In this document: positions 51,343-61,604 of the stretch, in pieces
Layout: each line of letters begins with the position of its first letter
Position numbering within the stretch: position 1 is the first letter of the stretch
Source: Polyangiaceae bacterium
GTDB taxonomy: Bacteria > Myxococcota_A > Polyangia > Polyangiales > Polyangiaceae
DNA: 64,000 nt
Direction of reading: 5' to 3'
Assembly: GCA_025937895.1 (NCBI GenBank)
Contig: JAICQL010000001.1
Span: forward strand, 62,001 to 126,000
Notes under the pieces: generated by a model
What the model was told of the DNA's origin: nothing
The model's database searches: none
What the model saw: the letters and a program-made list of their open reading frames with translations, nothing else
Program-made: the position numbers and the translations under genes

Positions 51343-52265
51343 GTGGCTGCTCCACCGATCTGCCGGGCCCCGAGCTCCACCGCGGCAGCCGGCCGCGAGT
51401 CGAGGTGGCGGCGGCCTTGCCAGGCCACCCAGTGCTTGAGAACGAGCGTGAACAAGGCGATCAAGGCCAGCAAAGAGGCCACGGCGAACGCGGCGGCGAA
51501 GTGATATTCACCGTAGAGAATCTCCACGTGCAAGGGGATGGTGGTGGTCTCCCCGCGAATGTGCCCGGACACTACGCTGACCGCGCCAAATTCGCCCATG
51601 GCGCGTGCATTACAGAGAATGACCCCATACAGCACACCCCATTTGATCTTGGGCAAGGTGATGCGGCGGAAGATCTGCCAGCCGCTGGCGCCCAGGGTGA
51701 GCGCCGCCTCCTCCTCATCGCTGCCCTGGGCCTGCATCACCGACAGCACCTCGCGCGCCACGAGCGGAAAGGTGATGAAGGTGGTGGCGATCACGATGCC
51801 AGGCACCGCAAAGATGATCTTGATGTCGTGCTCCTGCAGCCACGGCCCAAACCAGCCGCGCGCGCCCACCAGCAGCACGAAGATCAGCCCGGCCACCACG
51901 GGGGAGACGCTGAAGGGCAAGTCGATCAGGGTGATCAGCAGGCTGCGACCCGGAAACTCGTATTTGGACAGCAGCCAGGCAGCCGCCACGCCGAACACCA
52001 GGTTCAGAGGCACCGCGATCCCTGCCGCAGTCAGGGTGAGGCGGATCGCCGAGAACGTCTCCGGATCGCTGATGGCAGCGGCGTAGGCGCCTAGGCCCTC
52101 ACGCAGCGCGGTGGCGAACACCACGCCTAGCGGCAGCAGCAAGAACAGGCCGAGGAAGCCCATCGCCAGGGCGATCAGCAGCCAGCGCAGCGCCCTGTGC
52201 TCCTCCAGCGCGGGCCGCTCCACGCGCGAGTGCCCGCCGCCCCAGCTGCTGGTCACGCCGCTCAT
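51339..52265 (-). CDS. cysW: Sulfate ABC transporter permease CysW
   Basis: Inner-membrane permease of 308 residues with six predicted helices and the ABC coupling motif [42 protein letters not shown] is characteristic of CysW. ATG at 52265 overlaps the cysT stop (ATGA); an upstream frame extension lies inside cysT and is rejected. Pairs with CysT and CysA. Confidence 0.92.
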   Translation of the reverse strand: MSGVTSSWGGGHSRVERPALEEHRALRWLLIALAMGFLGLFLLLPLGVVFATALREGLGAYAAAISDPETFSAIRLTLTAAGIAVPLNLVFGVAAAWLLSKYEFPGRSLLITLIDLPFSVSPVVAGLIFVLLVGARGWFGPWLQEHDIKIIFAVPGIVIATTFITFPLVAREVLSVMQAQGSDEEEAALTLGASGWQIFRRITLPKIKWGVLYGVILCNARAMGEFGAVSVVSGHIRGETTTIPLHVEILYGEYHFAAAFAVASLLALIALFTLVLKHWVAWQGRRHLDSRPAAAVELGARQIGGAAT

Positions 52266-53080
52266 CCGACCTTCCGACTCCAGCGCTGCAGCAGGTTGAT
52301 GGCGAACAGCGTGCCGAACGACACCAGCAACATCACACACGCGATCGCGGTCGCGCCGGCGTAGTCGTATTGCTCCAGCTTGGTGACGATCAGCAGCGGG
52401 GCTATCTCCGTCTTCAGCGGCATGTTACCGGCGATGAACACGACCGAGCCGTACTCCCCCACCCCGCGCGCAAACGCCAGCGCAAAGCCGGTGAGCACCG
52501 CGGGCAGCAGCGCCGGCAGGATCACCCGGCGAAACGTCTGCCAGCGGGTGGCGCCGAGCACCGCCGCAGCCTCCTCGATGCTCGGGTCCAGCTCCTCCAG
52601 CACCGGCTGCACCGTGCGCACCACAAACGGAATTCCGATGAACGTCAGCGCGAGGAAGATGCCGAGCGGCGAGAAGGCAACCTGCAAGCCGAGCTCCGCC
52701 AGCGGAGCGCCGAGCCAGCCGGTGGGAGCATAGATGGCCGTGAGGGCGATGCCCGCCACGGCCGTCGGTAGCGCAAACGGCAGATCCACCAGCGCGTCCG
52801 CCAGGTCTCGGCCGGGAAACGAGTAGCGCACCAGCACCCAGGCGATGAGCAGCCCGAACACGCAGTTGGCGCCGGCCGCAAGCAGCGAGAGCCCGAAGCT
52901 CAGCTCATACGCGGCCAGGGCGCGCGGCTCGGTGGCGACCCGCCAGAACTCAGCCGGCCCCAGCCCCCCCGCTTTGATCACGAGCGTACACAGCGGCAGC
53001 AGCACCAGGAACGCGAGGTACAGCAAGGTATAGCCCAGGCTGAGCCCGAACCCCGGCAGTACTCCACGCTTGACGAACAT
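52262..53080 (-). CDS. cysT: Sulfate ABC transporter permease CysT (CysU)
   Basis: Inner-membrane permease of 272 residues with six helices and the coupling motif [40 protein letters not shown] is characteristic of CysT/CysU. The start is ATG at 53080, 35 bases after the sulfate-binding protein gene stop. Confidence 0.92.
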   Translation of the reverse strand: MFVKRGVLPGFGLSLGYTLLYLAFLVLLPLCTLVIKAGGLGPAEFWRVATEPRALAAYELSFGLSLLAAGANCVFGLLIAWVLVRYSFPGRDLADALVDLPFALPTAVAGIALTAIYAPTGWLGAPLAELGLQVAFSPLGIFLALTFIGIPFVVRTVQPVLEELDPSIEEAAAVLGATRWQTFRRVILPALLPAVLTGFALAFARGVGEYGSVVFIAGNMPLKTEIAPLLIVTKLEQYDYAGATAIACVMLLVSFGTLFAINLLQRWSRKVG

Positions 53081-53115
53081 GCTCTGACCTCAGTGCAGCG
53101 ACAGCCATCGACTGC

Positions 53116-54219
53116 TCACTTCCCGGGCTGATAGATCTGATCGAAGATTCCACCATCGGCGAAGTGTGTCGCCTGTGCCTTTTGCCAGCCGCCAAACACT
53201 TCGTCCACCGTGAAGAGCGAAATCTGGGCGAACTGCTCCGCGTATTCCTTGAACACATCCTCATTCCGCGGCCGATAGTAGTGCTTGGCCGCGATGCGCT
53301 GGGCCTCCGGCGTGTAGAGAAATTCCAGGTAGGCCTGGGCCGCCTCCTGGCTTTTGTGCTTGGCAGCGTACTTGTCCACCACCGCCACGGGCGGCTCGGC
53401 GAGGATGCTGAGCTTGGGGTAGACGATCTCGAACTCGCCCTTGCCCAGCTGGTTCGCGGACAGCAGCGCCTCGTCCTCCCACGCCAGCAGCACGTCGCCG
53501 ATCTTCCTCTCCACGAACGTGGAGGTGGCACCGCGCGCGCCCGAGTCGAGCACCGGTACGTTCTTGAACAGGCGAGCCACGAAGTCCTTGGCTTTGGCCT
53601 CGTCATTGCCGGTCTGGCGCAGCGAGTGGCCCCAGGCGGCGAGATAGTTCCAGCGTGCGCCGCCCGATGTCTTCGGGTTGGGCGTAATGACCGCCACCCC
53701 GGGCTTCACCAGATCATCCCAGTCCTTGATCTGCTTCGGGTTGCCCTTGCGCACGAGGAAGACGATGGTCGACGTGTACGGCGCGCTGTTCTGGGGCAAC
53801 CGCGTCTGCCAATTCTTCGGCAGCAGCTGCGCCTGCGCCTCGAGCGCGTCGATGTCGTAAGCGAGCGCCAGGGTGACGACGTCCGCCTCTAGCCCATCGA
53901 TCACGGAGCGAGCTTGCTTGCCTGAACCACCGTGAGACTGCTTGATCGTCAGCGGTTGATTCGCGTGCTTCTTGGCCCAATCCGCTACGAACAAAGGGTT
54001 AATTTCGGCGTACAGCTCTCGCGTCGGATCGTAGCTGACGTTTAATAGAGAGAGGGGTTGGGCGGAGGGCTGCGCAGAGCCGGTGGCAGAGCTTTCACCC
54101 GAAGACGAGGACCTGCAGCCCAGCCACGCGCTGAGGCCCAGGGAGACCACGACAGCGGGAAAAGCACGCCGCCCGATGCGCCGCCCTTGTGAGGATAAGG
54201 TATTAAAAACTTTAATCAT
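53116..54219 (-). CDS. sbp: Sulfate-binding protein (Sbp/CysP), lipoprotein
   Basis: Solute-binding component of the sulfate importer, 367 residues. ATG at 54219 is preceded by GGAAG and starts a basic-hydrophobic leader ending in the lipobox LSAWLGC. The protein is therefore probably tethered to a membrane, unlike the soluble Sbp of enterics. Family motifs include [59 protein letters not shown] and [16 protein letters not shown]. First gene of the operon; an AT-rich stretch upstream (about 54250-54290) probably holds its promoter. Confidence 0.92.
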   Translation of the reverse strand: MIKVFNTLSSQGRRIGRRAFPAVVVSLGLSAWLGCRSSSSGESSATGSAQPSAQPLSLLNVSYDPTRELYAEINPLFVADWAKKHANQPLTIKQSHGGSGKQARSVIDGLEADVVTLALAYDIDALEAQAQLLPKNWQTRLPQNSAPYTSTIVFLVRKGNPKQIKDWDDLVKPGVAVITPNPKTSGGARWNYLAAWGHSLRQTGNDEAKAKDFVARLFKNVPVLDSGARGATSTFVERKIGDVLLAWEDEALLSANQLGKGEFEIVYPKLSILAEPPVAVVDKYAAKHKSQEAAQAYLEFLYTPEAQRIAAKHYYRPRNEDVFKEYAEQFAQISLFTVDEVFGGWQKAQATHFADGGIFDQIYQPGK

Positions 54220-54627
54220 TTTGATGCTTCCACGGGTTCGGGGCCAAGAATCCACACAATCCCGCTAGAGATTGAGGTATTTGCTAGCAGGCCGCGCGCG
54301 CAGAGTCCAGCACACAAGACAAGGGTCCACTTTGTTGAGCGGTGCGGCGCCGGCGGGCGACGGCCGTCGGGGCAAGCATGGAGCACGGCCGAGAGCCGGC
54401 GCGGCCAGCGCTCGGCTGTTCGTCGGCGCCAGGAGCGCAAGCCGTCCCGCCCCCGGCAGCTGGTTCCGGGCTCCGCCGTGGGTGGCGCGTGCGCCGCGCG
54501 ACGCAGGGACGGGCAGACGGCGCTCCGCCAGGTTCGGCGAGCGCACTCTGGCTGCACCGCTCGGCAGACGCTCTCCGGCTGCGCTCTTCCGCGCGTGCTC
54601 TGCGGCGGCGCGCTTCGGCGCCCGCGC
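54220..54627. other. 408-base gene-free region upstream of the sulfate operon
   Basis: Between the sbp start and the stop of the XRE-cupin gene. The part next to sbp is AT-rich (54250-54295, GATTGAGGTATTTGCTAGC) and is the probable promoter zone. The rest is very GC-rich with overlapping open frames on the plus strand that lack ribosome sites or any recognisable domain. I see no convincing riboswitch or small RNA. Confidence 0.5.
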
Positions 54628-55365
54628 TCAGCGCGTCGAGTACGAGATCACGTTGAGGAGACGCGTGGCGTGCGAGCTGCGGCTCTCATACGTGTGCGGG
54701 ACGTCCGCATTGAAAAAGATGCTGTCGCCCGTGGCCAGGTCAAACACCTGATCCTCGATGATCATCCGCAGCGCGCCGGTCAGCACCACCACCGTCTCGG
54801 TGGTGCCTGTGCTGTGCGGCTCGCTCGGGTGGGAGCCACGGGGCGTCAGCTTCAGCTCGTACACCTCTACCCCGGGGGCAGAGCCGCCCGGCGAGAGCAG
54901 GCGGCTCTCCATCTGGCCGCTGGCGGTACGCAGTGCCGGTGTATCACCAGCGCGCAACACCCGGGGGCCGCTGCCCGCTTGCGTGCCGAGCAGCTCATGG
55001 AAAGGCATGCCCAGGCCCACCGCGATCTTCCACAGCACCGACAGGGTCGGGTTGGTGCGCGCCCCCTCGATCTGGGACAGCGCGGCACGGCTGACGCCGC
55101 TGCGCTGCGCCAAATCATCGAGCGAGAGCTGCTGGGTCCGACGGTGATGCCGCAGCGACTCGGCCACCTGCCGCGCCAGCTCGGCAGCGCCGTATTCATC
55201 GCCCGAGTTGGGGGCAACACGCGGGCGGCTCGGCGCCTTTCGCTCCGCCGACGACCCTTCCCGCTCTTGCTCGCTCCGCTCCCCGCTCGGCGCTGCCTCG
55301 ACGGCGGCTGCTTTGGAGCTGGACGCGGCAACCCGTCTCGCTTTCTTGGAGACCTTTGCGTTCAC
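54628..55365 (-). CDS. XRE-family regulator with C-terminal cupin domain
   Basis: A 245-residue transcription factor. An Ala/Ser/Lys-rich N-terminal 55 residues precede a helix-turn-helix (LSLDDLAQRSGVSRAALSQIE), and a cupin domain follows at about 165-240 (GSHPSEPHSTGTTETVVVLTG, then GDSIFFNADVPHTYESRS). Such proteins sense a small ligand through the cupin. The start is GTG at 55365. It is upstream of the sulfate importer on the same strand, 408 bases away, so control of sulfur uptake is possible but unproven. Confidence 0.85.
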   Translation of the reverse strand: MNAKVSKKARRVAASSSKAAAVEAAPSGERSEQEREGSSAERKAPSRPRVAPNSGDEYGAAELARQVAESLRHHRRTQQLSLDDLAQRSGVSRAALSQIEGARTNPTLSVLWKIAVGLGMPFHELLGTQAGSGPRVLRAGDTPALRTASGQMESRLLSPGGSAPGVEVYELKLTPRGSHPSEPHSTGTTETVVVLTGALRMIIEDQVFDLATGDSIFFNADVPHTYESRSSHATRLLNVISYSTR

Positions 55366-55404
55366 CCGCCCATCATGCGGGTGAGACGGCCAAGAAACAA
55401 GCCT

Positions 55405-55752
55405 CTAGCGAGCTATCCCGCTCGCGAGCAGGGGCTGCTCGTCACCGACGTGCCTGCGGCGCTCCAGCGCCTCGAGCAGCCGGCACAGTCGCGCTGCGCC
55501 GAAGTTCTGGATGATCAGGGTGGGACGGGCAAGGCTGCGCGCCACGCGCTTGGCGAGGTGCACGGCGCCGTGGCTGTTCACGTCGGTCACGATCACGACC
55601 AGCTCGGAGCGGGCGATGGCAGCGCGGATGCCGTCCATGCCCGTGCCGCGCATGTGGCCCTCCTCAAACTCCAGCTCGTAGCCGGCAGCCCGAGCGATGC
55701 GCGACAGCTGCCCCTCGTTCTTGTACCGACCGCCAATGACTGCGATGCGCAT
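55405..55752 (-). CDS. DUF2325 family protein
   Basis: A 115-residue protein with the DUF2325 pattern: MRIAVIGGRYKN at the start, GHMRGTGMDGIRAAI, ELVVIVTDVNSHGAVH and PTLIIQNFGAARL. ATG at 55752 has AGGAG six bases upstream, so the longer frame from 55836 is rejected. Function unknown; the fold resembles a Rossmann-like binding domain. It lies 39 bases before the XRE-cupin start, suggesting an operon, and divergent from the narK-like gene. Confidence 0.78.
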   Translation of the reverse strand: MRIAVIGGRYKNEGQLSRIARAAGYELEFEEGHMRGTGMDGIRAAIARSELVVIVTDVNSHGAVHLAKRVARSLARPTLIIQNFGAARLCRLLEALERRRHVGDEQPLLASGIAR

Positions 55753-55881
55753 TCCGCTCTCCTGTGCACGCGGGGCCACCGCCCGCGTCTTGCACTGGAA
55801 ATAGCGCGCACCCCACTGTCCGTCAAGATGGAGCAAGTGACACTTTAGAAGACGTCGCCGCTATTTCGAGACAAGCCGCGC

Positions 55882-55921
55882 TCTGACCCGCATCGAGACA
55901 GGGGCCGCTGCGCGGGTCTGA
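55882..55921. promoter_or_regulatory. Inverted repeat upstream of the nitrate transporter gene
   Basis: TCTGACCCGC (55882-55891) and GCGGGTCTGA (55912-55921) match at 9 of 10 positions across a 20-base spacer. The repeat lies 60-100 bases upstream of the narK-like ATG, in the divergent region shared with DUF2325. It could be an operator or a transcript hairpin. Confidence 0.4.
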
Positions 55922-55981
55922 CCACATGCTGCAGCTCACCAGAAATGCTGTCGAAACTCTCCTCACTACACCTTTGCAACC

Positions 55982-57349
55982 ATGAGTACCGCCGGTAAGG
56001 CCACGAGAATTCAGCTGTTCAGTTTTTCCACGCCGCAGATGCGCGCGTTCCACCTGACCTGGCTCGCGTTTTTTGCGTGTTTCTTCGCCTGGTTCGCCGT
56101 CGCTCCGCTGATGCCGGTGATCAAGGGTGACCTGGGCCTGAGCAAGGACGAGATCGCGAACATCAACATCGCGGCGGTCGGCATCACCATCCTGGTGCGT
56201 CTCATCATCGGCCCGCTATGCGACAAGTATGGCCCCCGGCTGATGTACACCGCCCTGCTGGCGTTCGGCGCGCTGCCGGTGTTCGGCATCGCCCTGGCGG
56301 ACAGCTATGGCACCTTTCTGGTGTCGCGCCTGGCCATCGGTGCCATCGGGGCGAGCTTCGTCATCACCCAGTATCACACGTCGGTGATGTTCGCGCCCAA
56401 CGTGGTGGGCGCGGCCAACGCGGCCAGCGCCGGCTGGGGCAACGCCGGCGGCGGGGTCACGCAGTCGATCATGCCGATGGTGCTGGCGCTGGTGGTGAGC
56501 CTGGGAGTGAGCGAGCACTTCGGCTGGCGCCTGGCCATGGTGCTGCCCGGCGCGCTGATGCTGCTGATGGCGGTGCTGTACTACAAGCTCACGCAGGACT
56601 GCCCGCTCGGCAACTATCGCGAGCTGCGCGAGCGCGGAGTGGACGTGGAGGGCGGCAAGCGTGCCGGCCTTCAGGTCTTCCTGGCGGCCACGCGCAACTA
56701 CCGGGTGTGGATGCTGTTCATGACCTACGCCTGCTGCTTCGGCGTGGAGCTGTTCGTGCACAACGTCGCGGCCACGTACTACGTCGATCGCTACGAGCTG
56801 GACCTGACCACCGCGGGCCTGGCCGCCGGAAGCTTTGGTTTGCTGGCGCTGTTCGCGCGTGCGCTCGGCGGGCTGCTCTCGGATCGGCTGGCCCGCATGC
56901 GCGGCCTCGATGCCCGTACCCTGCTCTTGTTCGTGCTGATGCTGGGCGAGGGTCTGGGCCTGCTGTGGTTCTCCAGCTCCGACAGTGTGGCGGTGGCCGT
57001 GACTTCCATGATCATCTTCGGCCTGTTCACGCACATGGCGTGCGGCGCCACCTACGCGCTCGTGCCCTTCATCGATCGCAAATCGCTCGGCGGCGTGGCG
57101 GGTATCATCGGTGCTGGCGGCAACGTCGGTGCAGTGCTGGCGGGCTTCCTGCTCAAGTACGTGGGCGACATGCAGGTGTGCTTCGCCTGGCTGGGCGGCA
57201 TCGTCACCTTCGCCTCGCTGTGCGCGGCGGCAGTGCGCTTCAGCGCCGCCCACAAGGCCAACGAGCAGCGGCTGTATGAAGAGGCTCTGGCCGAGCGCCA
57301 GCGCGAGGAGCAGGCCGTCTCGACCGAGCTGGCGCCTCGCCTGACCTGA
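55982..57349 (+). CDS. Nitrate/nitrite MFS transporter (NarK/NasA family)
   Basis: A 455-residue major facilitator protein with 12 predicted helices. The two nitrate-signature motifs GWGNAGGGVTQ (near 151) and GAGGNVGAVLAGF (near 375) identify the nitrate/nitrite porter branch. LAFFACFFAWFAVAPLMP forms the first helix. The start is ATG at 55982 without a strong ribosome site. No nitrate reductase gene is in the window, so assimilation or respiration cannot be decided. A perfect hairpin follows the stop. Confidence 0.88.
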   Translation: MSTAGKATRIQLFSFSTPQMRAFHLTWLAFFACFFAWFAVAPLMPVIKGDLGLSKDEIANINIAAVGITILVRLIIGPLCDKYGPRLMYTALLAFGALPVFGIALADSYGTFLVSRLAIGAIGASFVITQYHTSVMFAPNVVGAANAASAGWGNAGGGVTQSIMPMVLALVVSLGVSEHFGWRLAMVLPGALMLLMAVLYYKLTQDCPLGNYRELRERGVDVEGGKRAGLQVFLAATRNYRVWMLFMTYACCFGVELFVHNVAATYYVDRYELDLTTAGLAAGSFGLLALFARALGGLLSDRLARMRGLDARTLLLFVLMLGEGLGLLWFSSSDSVAVAVTSMIIFGLFTHMACGATYALVPFIDRKSLGGVAGIIGAGGNVGAVLAGFLLKYVGDMQVCFAWLGGIVTFASLCAAAVRFSAAHKANEQRLYEEALAERQREEQAVSTELAPRLT

Positions 57350-57395
57350 GCCCCCCCCTGCTGTTGCCGCCGGTCCTGCCTGAGCCCGCGCTCCA

Positions 57396-57428
57396 CCAGC
57401 GCGAACCGTTCATCGCGGTTCGCGCTGG
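57396..57428. terminator. Perfect 13-bp hairpin between convergent narK-like and acnB genes
   Basis: CCAGCGCGAACCG (57396-57408), loop TTCATCG, CGGTTCGCGCTGG (57416-57428). It lies midway between two convergent stops, which suits a bidirectional terminator even without a T run. Confidence 0.65.
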
Positions 57429-57458
57429 CTCTTGCGCGGCACGGGCCGCTCCTGGCTC

Positions 57459-60053
57459 TTACTGCAAGATGGGCAGCTGGCCCGCGAGCTTCTTCGCCGA
57501 CTTGGCGCGCGCCGCGGCCGCATTGTACTCGTCCAGCTCGTTGAAGTTCAGGTAGCGATAGATGTCGCGGTCCATCGGGTTGAGGCTCTTGGTGTGCTCC
57601 AGGTACTCCGAAAGAGTCGGGATGCGCCCCAGGATGCCGACCACGGCCGCCAGCTCCGCCGAGCCCAGGAACACGTTGGCGCCCTTGCCCAGACGATTGG
57701 GAAAGTTGCGCGTGGACGTGGAGAACACGCTGGAGTTCGGCCGCACGCGCGCCTGATTGCCCATGCACAGCGAGCAGCCCGGCACCTCCGTACGGGCGCC
57801 CGCCAGGGCAAACGAGTTGTAGTGCCCCTCCTGCATCAGCTGCGCTTGATCCATCTTGGTCGGCGGCGCCACCCACATGCGGGTGGGAATGGGCTCGCCA
57901 TGCTTCTCCAGCAGGCGCGAGGCCGCGCGGAAGTGGCCGATGTTGGTCATGCAAGAGCCCAGGAAGATCTCGTCCACGGGCGTGTTCGCCACCTCGCTCA
58001 GCGTCTTGATGTCATCGGGATCGTTGGGGCAAGCCACCAGCGGCTCCTTGATCTGATTCAGATCGATCTCGAAGACCTTGGCGTATTCCGCATCTGGATC
58101 GGGCGCGAGCAGCACGGGGTTGGCCAGCCACGCCTCCATGGCCTGTGCGCGCCGCTCGATGGCAGCGGCGTCGCCATAGCCGTTGGCCAGCATCCAGCGG
58201 AGCATCACCACGTTGCTCTTCAGGTACTCCTTGATGGGCTCCGGACCGAGGCGGATCGTGCAGCCCGCCGCGGAGCGCTCCGCGGTCGCATCGCTCAACT
58301 CAAACGCCTGCTCCACCTTCAGATCGGGCAATCCCTCGATCTCGATGATGCGGCCGTTGAACACGTTCTTCTTGCCCTGCTTGGCCACCGTCAGGTCACC
58401 GCTCTGCAGCGCCGCCCATGGAATCGCGTTGACCAGATCACGCAAGGTCACACCCGGCTGCAGCTCACCCTTGAAGCGGACGAGCACTGACTCCGGCATG
58501 TCGAGCGGCATCACGCCCAGCGCCGCCGCGAACGCCACCAGGCCCGAGCCCGCCGGAAAGGAGATGCCGAGCGGGAAGCGCGTGTGCGAGTCGCCCCCGG
58601 TGCCCACCTGGTCCGGCAAGAGCATCCGGTTGAGCCAGGAGTGAATGATGCCGTCGCCGGCGCGCAGCGCGATACCGCCGCGCTCCATGAAGAACTCGGG
58701 CAGGGTCTGGTGCGTCTCGATGTCGATCGGCTTGGGATACGCCGCGGTATGACAGAACGACTGCATGACCAAATCCGCCGAGAACTGCAGGCACGCCAGC
58801 TCCTTCAGCTCGTCGCGAGTCATCGGTCCGGTGGTGTCCTGAGAGCCGACGCTGCCCATCCGGGGCTCACAATATTGCCCTGGGCGCACGCCGGGCAGGC
58901 CGCAAGCCTTGCCCACGATCTTCTGCGCCAGCGTATAGCCCTTGCCGGTATCCCTGGGCGCGGGCGCCTGCTTGAACAGGGTGGAGGGGCCCAGGCCCAG
59001 CGCCTGTCGCGCCTGGTTCGTCACCGAGCGCCCAATGATCAGCGGGATGCGGCCGCCAGCGCGCACCTCGTCCAGCAGCACGTCACGCACCTCGAACGTG
59101 GCGATCACCTGCCCCGCCTCGTTCTCGATCTTGCCAGCGTACGGATAGACGACGATCACGTCGCCCATCTTCATCTGTGTCACGTCGCACTGGATGGGCA
59201 GCGCGCCCGAGTCTTCCATCGTGTTGAAGAAGATCGGCGCGATCTTGCCGCCCAGCACGAAGCCGCCGCTGCGCTTGTTGGGCACGTAGGGGATGTCGTC
59301 ACCAATGAACCAGAGCACGCTGTTGGTGGCGCTCTTGCGCGAAGAGCCCGTGCCCACCACGTCACCCACGTACGCCAGCGGATGGCCCTTGGCCTTGGCC
59401 TCCTCGATCTGCGCCAGCGCATTGTGGATGCCCTCGCGCGGGTTCTTCAGCATGGCCAGCGCGTGCAGCGGAATGTCAGGCCGCGACCAGGCGTCCTGCG
59501 CGGGGGAGAGATCGTCCGTGTTGGTCTCGCCCGCCACCTTGAACACCGTCAGGGTGACCTTCTCTGGCAACGGCGCGCGCGCCTGGAACCACTCACCCTC
59601 TGCCCAGCTCTTCAGCACCTGCTGGGCGTTGGCGTTGCCCTTCTTGGCGAGCGCGGCGATGGTCTCGAACGCGCCGAACACGAGCAGGGTGCGGCTGAGC
59701 TGCTGGGCCGCGAGCTTGCCCAGCTTCGGGTGCTCGAGCAGCTGCACCAGCGGCGCCACGTTGTAGCCGCCGAGCATCGTACCCAGCAGCTCCACGGCGC
59801 GCTCGGCCGTGAGCAGCGGGCACTGCTTCTGACCGAGCGCCACTTCGCCGAGAAACTCGGCCTTGACCTTGGCCGCGCCGTCCACGCCTGGTGGTACGCG
59901 CTGGGTGAGAAGCTCGAGGAGAAACGCCTCCTCCCCTGGCGGCGGGTTGAGCAGCAGCTCACAGAGCTCACGCACCTGGCGAGCGATGAGTGGGAGCGGG
60001 ACGATGCCCTTGGCGGCACGTTCCGCCACGTGGGTCCGATAACTTTCGAGCAT
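57459..60053 (-). CDS. acnB: Aconitate hydratase B (bifunctional 2-methylisocitrate dehydratase)
   Basis: TCA-cycle enzyme of 864 residues (E. coli AcnB 865). The N-terminal HEAT-like domain opens [16 protein letters not shown]. The core includes [47 protein letters not shown] and the cluster cysteines in [11 protein letters not shown] and [14 protein letters not shown] at 60053 has GGAAGG upstream; the frame from 60140 is an upstream shadow. It is divergent from a LysR gene, with a palindromic site in the intergenic region, so local control is likely. Confidence 0.95.
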   Translation of the reverse strand: MLESYRTHVAERAAKGIVPLPLIARQVRELCELLLNPPPGEEAFLLELLTQRVPPGVDGAAKVKAEFLGEVALGQKQCPLLTAERAVELLGTMLGGYNVAPLVQLLEHPKLGKLAAQQLSRTLLVFGAFETIAALAKKGNANAQQVLKSWAEGEWFQARAPLPEKVTLTVFKVAGETNTDDLSPAQDAWSRPDIPLHALAMLKNPREGIHNALAQIEEAKAKGHPLAYVGDVVGTGSSRKSATNSVLWFIGDDIPYVPNKRSGGFVLGGKIAPIFFNTMEDSGALPIQCDVTQMKMGDVIVVYPYAGKIENEAGQVIATFEVRDVLLDEVRAGGRIPLIIGRSVTNQARQALGLGPSTLFKQAPAPRDTGKGYTLAQKIVGKACGLPGVRPGQYCEPRMGSVGSQDTTGPMTRDELKELACLQFSADLVMQSFCHTAAYPKPIDIETHQTLPEFFMERGGIALRAGDGIIHSWLNRMLLPDQVGTGGDSHTRFPLGISFPAGSGLVAFAAALGVMPLDMPESVLVRFKGELQPGVTLRDLVNAIPWAALQSGDLTVAKQGKKNVFNGRIIEIEGLPDLKVEQAFELSDATAERSAAGCTIRLGPEPIKEYLKSNVVMLRWMLANGYGDAAAIERRAQAMEAWLANPVLLAPDPDAEYAKVFEIDLNQIKEPLVACPNDPDDIKTLSEVANTPVDEIFLGSCMTNIGHFRAASRLLEKHGEPIPTRMWVAPPTKMDQAQLMQEGHYNSFALAGARTEVPGCSLCMGNQARVRPNSSVFSTSTRNFPNRLGKGANVFLGSAELAAVVGILGRIPTLSEYLEHTKSLNPMDRDIYRYLNFNELDEYNAAAARAKSAKKLAGQLPILQ

Positions 60054-60167
60054 GGTTGAGCGACCTTCCTGAAACTGTGACCGCGGCTCTCTCTGTGCAA
60101 CCGCCGCGGCCACTGGCAGTTCTAGCCATGCGCAACACATGCGTCCAACGAGTATTTTGCATCTATC

Positions 60168-60186
60168 TCATGCACAATTTGCATGA
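60168..60186. promoter_or_regulatory. Perfect palindrome, candidate LysR operator between acnB and lysR
   Basis: TCATGCA-CAATT-TGCATGA is a perfect 7-5-7 inverted repeat in an AT-rich patch of an otherwise GC-rich genome. A further TTGCAT half-site lies upstream at about 60157-60163. The spacing and T-N11-A-like form suit a LysR-type regulator, and it is about 50 bases upstream of the lysR start in the divergent acnB promoter region. Confidence 0.65.
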
Positions 60187-60234
60187 ATTCCCCCTTTCCG
60201 GCAACTCCGGCGCCTTTCCTGCATACTCGGCGCA

Positions 60235-61122
60235 ATGGATCTGTTGCTGCTGCGTTCTCTGCTGGCGGTGGCCGAGCACGGCGCCATCACGGAGGCCGCC
60301 GCCGCGCTGGGCGTGTCGCAGTCGGCGCTGTCCCGCCGCGTCGATCAGCTGGAGGAAGCCCTGGGGGCGCAGCTGCTCGAGCGCGCCGGACGCGGGGTGG
60401 CGCTGACCTCTGCGGGGCAGCTCGCGCTCGAGGAGGGCAAGCTGCTGGTGCAGCGCTACGATCGGCTGAGAGCGCGCATCCACGAGCACCTGCGGCTGGA
60501 CGCGGGCGTGGTGCGGGTCGGCGGCGGCGCCACCGCGGTGGGCTTCCTGTTGCCCGGGGCCATCGCGGCCTTTCGCAAGCAGCACCCGGGTGTGGTGTTC
60601 CAGGTGAAGGAGGCCGGCAGCCGCGAGATCGAGTCGGCGGTGGGCAGTGAGGAGCTGGAGCTCGGCATCGTCACCTTGCCCACTCGCACGCGGGACGTGG
60701 AGCAGCGCCTGCTCACCCGCGATCGCATCGTGCTGGTGGCCGCCAAGGACCATCCGCTGGCGCGCAAGGAGCGCATCGACGCCCGTGCCCTCAGCGGCCA
60801 GAGCCTGGTGGGCTTCGAGGCGGGCAGCGCGGTGCGCTGGCTGATCGATGCCGCGTTGCGCGAAGCGCAGGTGGAGGTCAACGTGGTGATGGAGCTGCGC
60901 AGCGTGGCTGCCATCTTGCAGATGGTGGAGACCACGGGCAGCCTGGCCTTCGTCAGCGAGCTGAGCGTGGTCTCCGGGCCTTCACGGCGCGGCCGCTCGG
61001 TGGTGCCGCTGGTCGTGCGCGGGCTGGAGATCCAGCGCGAGCTGGCGCTGATCAGCAAGCGGGGCCGCTCGCTGTCACCGGCCGCCCGAGCATTTTCCGA
61101 GCAGCTGGCCGCCGGCACCTGA
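60235..61122 (+). CDS. LysR-family transcriptional regulator
   Basis: A 295-residue regulator with an N-terminal winged helix-turn-helix (AITEAAAALGVSQSALSRRVDQLEE split over residues 17-41) and a LysR substrate-binding domain (VRVGGGATAVGFLLPGAIAAF onward). It is divergent from acnB and separated by an intergenic region with a perfect palindrome, so the expected target is acnB and itself. The ligand is unknown, perhaps a TCA-cycle or propionate intermediate. It is distant from the quinolone cluster and shows no special resemblance to PqsR. Confidence 0.9.
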   Translation: MDLLLLRSLLAVAEHGAITEAAAALGVSQSALSRRVDQLEEALGAQLLERAGRGVALTSAGQLALEEGKLLVQRYDRLRARIHEHLRLDAGVVRVGGGATAVGFLLPGAIAAFRKQHPGVVFQVKEAGSREIESAVGSEELELGIVTLPTRTRDVEQRLLTRDRIVLVAAKDHPLARKERIDARALSGQSLVGFEAGSAVRWLIDAALREAQVEVNVVMELRSVAAILQMVETTGSLAFVSELSVVSGPSRRGRSVVPLVVRGLEIQRELALISKRGRSLSPAARAFSEQLAAGT

Positions 61123-61201
61123 CAGGCAGGGCCGTCAGATCGGGCGCCGCGCCCCACTCCCGAGGCTCGCCCCGCCCCGGCAAACTGGCTAGACTCGCGC
61201 C

Positions 61202-61600
61202 GTGGCGCCCCCGAAGTTGCAGCGAACCATCCTGTTTGCCAAGGACCTCAAGCGGATGGTGGAGTTTTATCACGAGGCGCTCGGCCTGCCCGTGCTGTCG
61301 GATCCCAAGGACACGAGCTGGGTGGAGCTCGATCTCGGCGGCGCGCGCCTGAGCTTGGAGGCGATCCCCCCGCGCATCGCGCGCACCATCACCGTCACCA
61401 CGCCGCCGCGCGCACGGGAGGAGACGCCCTTCAAGCTGGTGTTCGAGGTGGACGATGTCGTGCAGACCCGCCGCCAGCTGAGCCAGCGCGGGGCCACGAT
61501 GTTCGAGCCGCGCCCGTCGAACAGCGGCCCCATGGGCACCTGTGATGGGCTCGATCCCGAGGGCAATGTCTTCCAGCTGGTCGCCGCGGCGAAGGGCTGA
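61202..61600 (+). CDS. VOC-superfamily (glyoxalase/bleomycin-resistance-like) protein
   Basis: A 132-residue protein with the paired beta-alpha-beta-beta-beta pattern of the vicinal oxygen chelate fold: RTILFAKDLKRMVEFYHEAL, WVELDLGGARLSLE, FKLVFEVDDVVQTRRQL and DPEGNVFQLV. Possible metal ligands are a His in the first repeat (FYHEAL) and a Glu late in the fold. The start is GTG at 61202. The substrate cannot be told from sequence. It ends 4 bases before the carboxylesterase start. Confidence 0.82.
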   Translation: MAPPKLQRTILFAKDLKRMVEFYHEALGLPVLSDPKDTSWVELDLGGARLSLEAIPPRIARTITVTTPPRAREETPFKLVFEVDDVVQTRRQLSQRGATMFEPRPSNSGPMGTCDGLDPEGNVFQLVAAAKG

Positions 61601-61604
61601 TGCG

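Noticed and set aside
60235..61122. LysR gene as a PqsR (MvfR) homologue
   Set aside because: It is 30 kb from the cluster, divergent from acnB with its own palindrome, and shows no particular PqsR feature.
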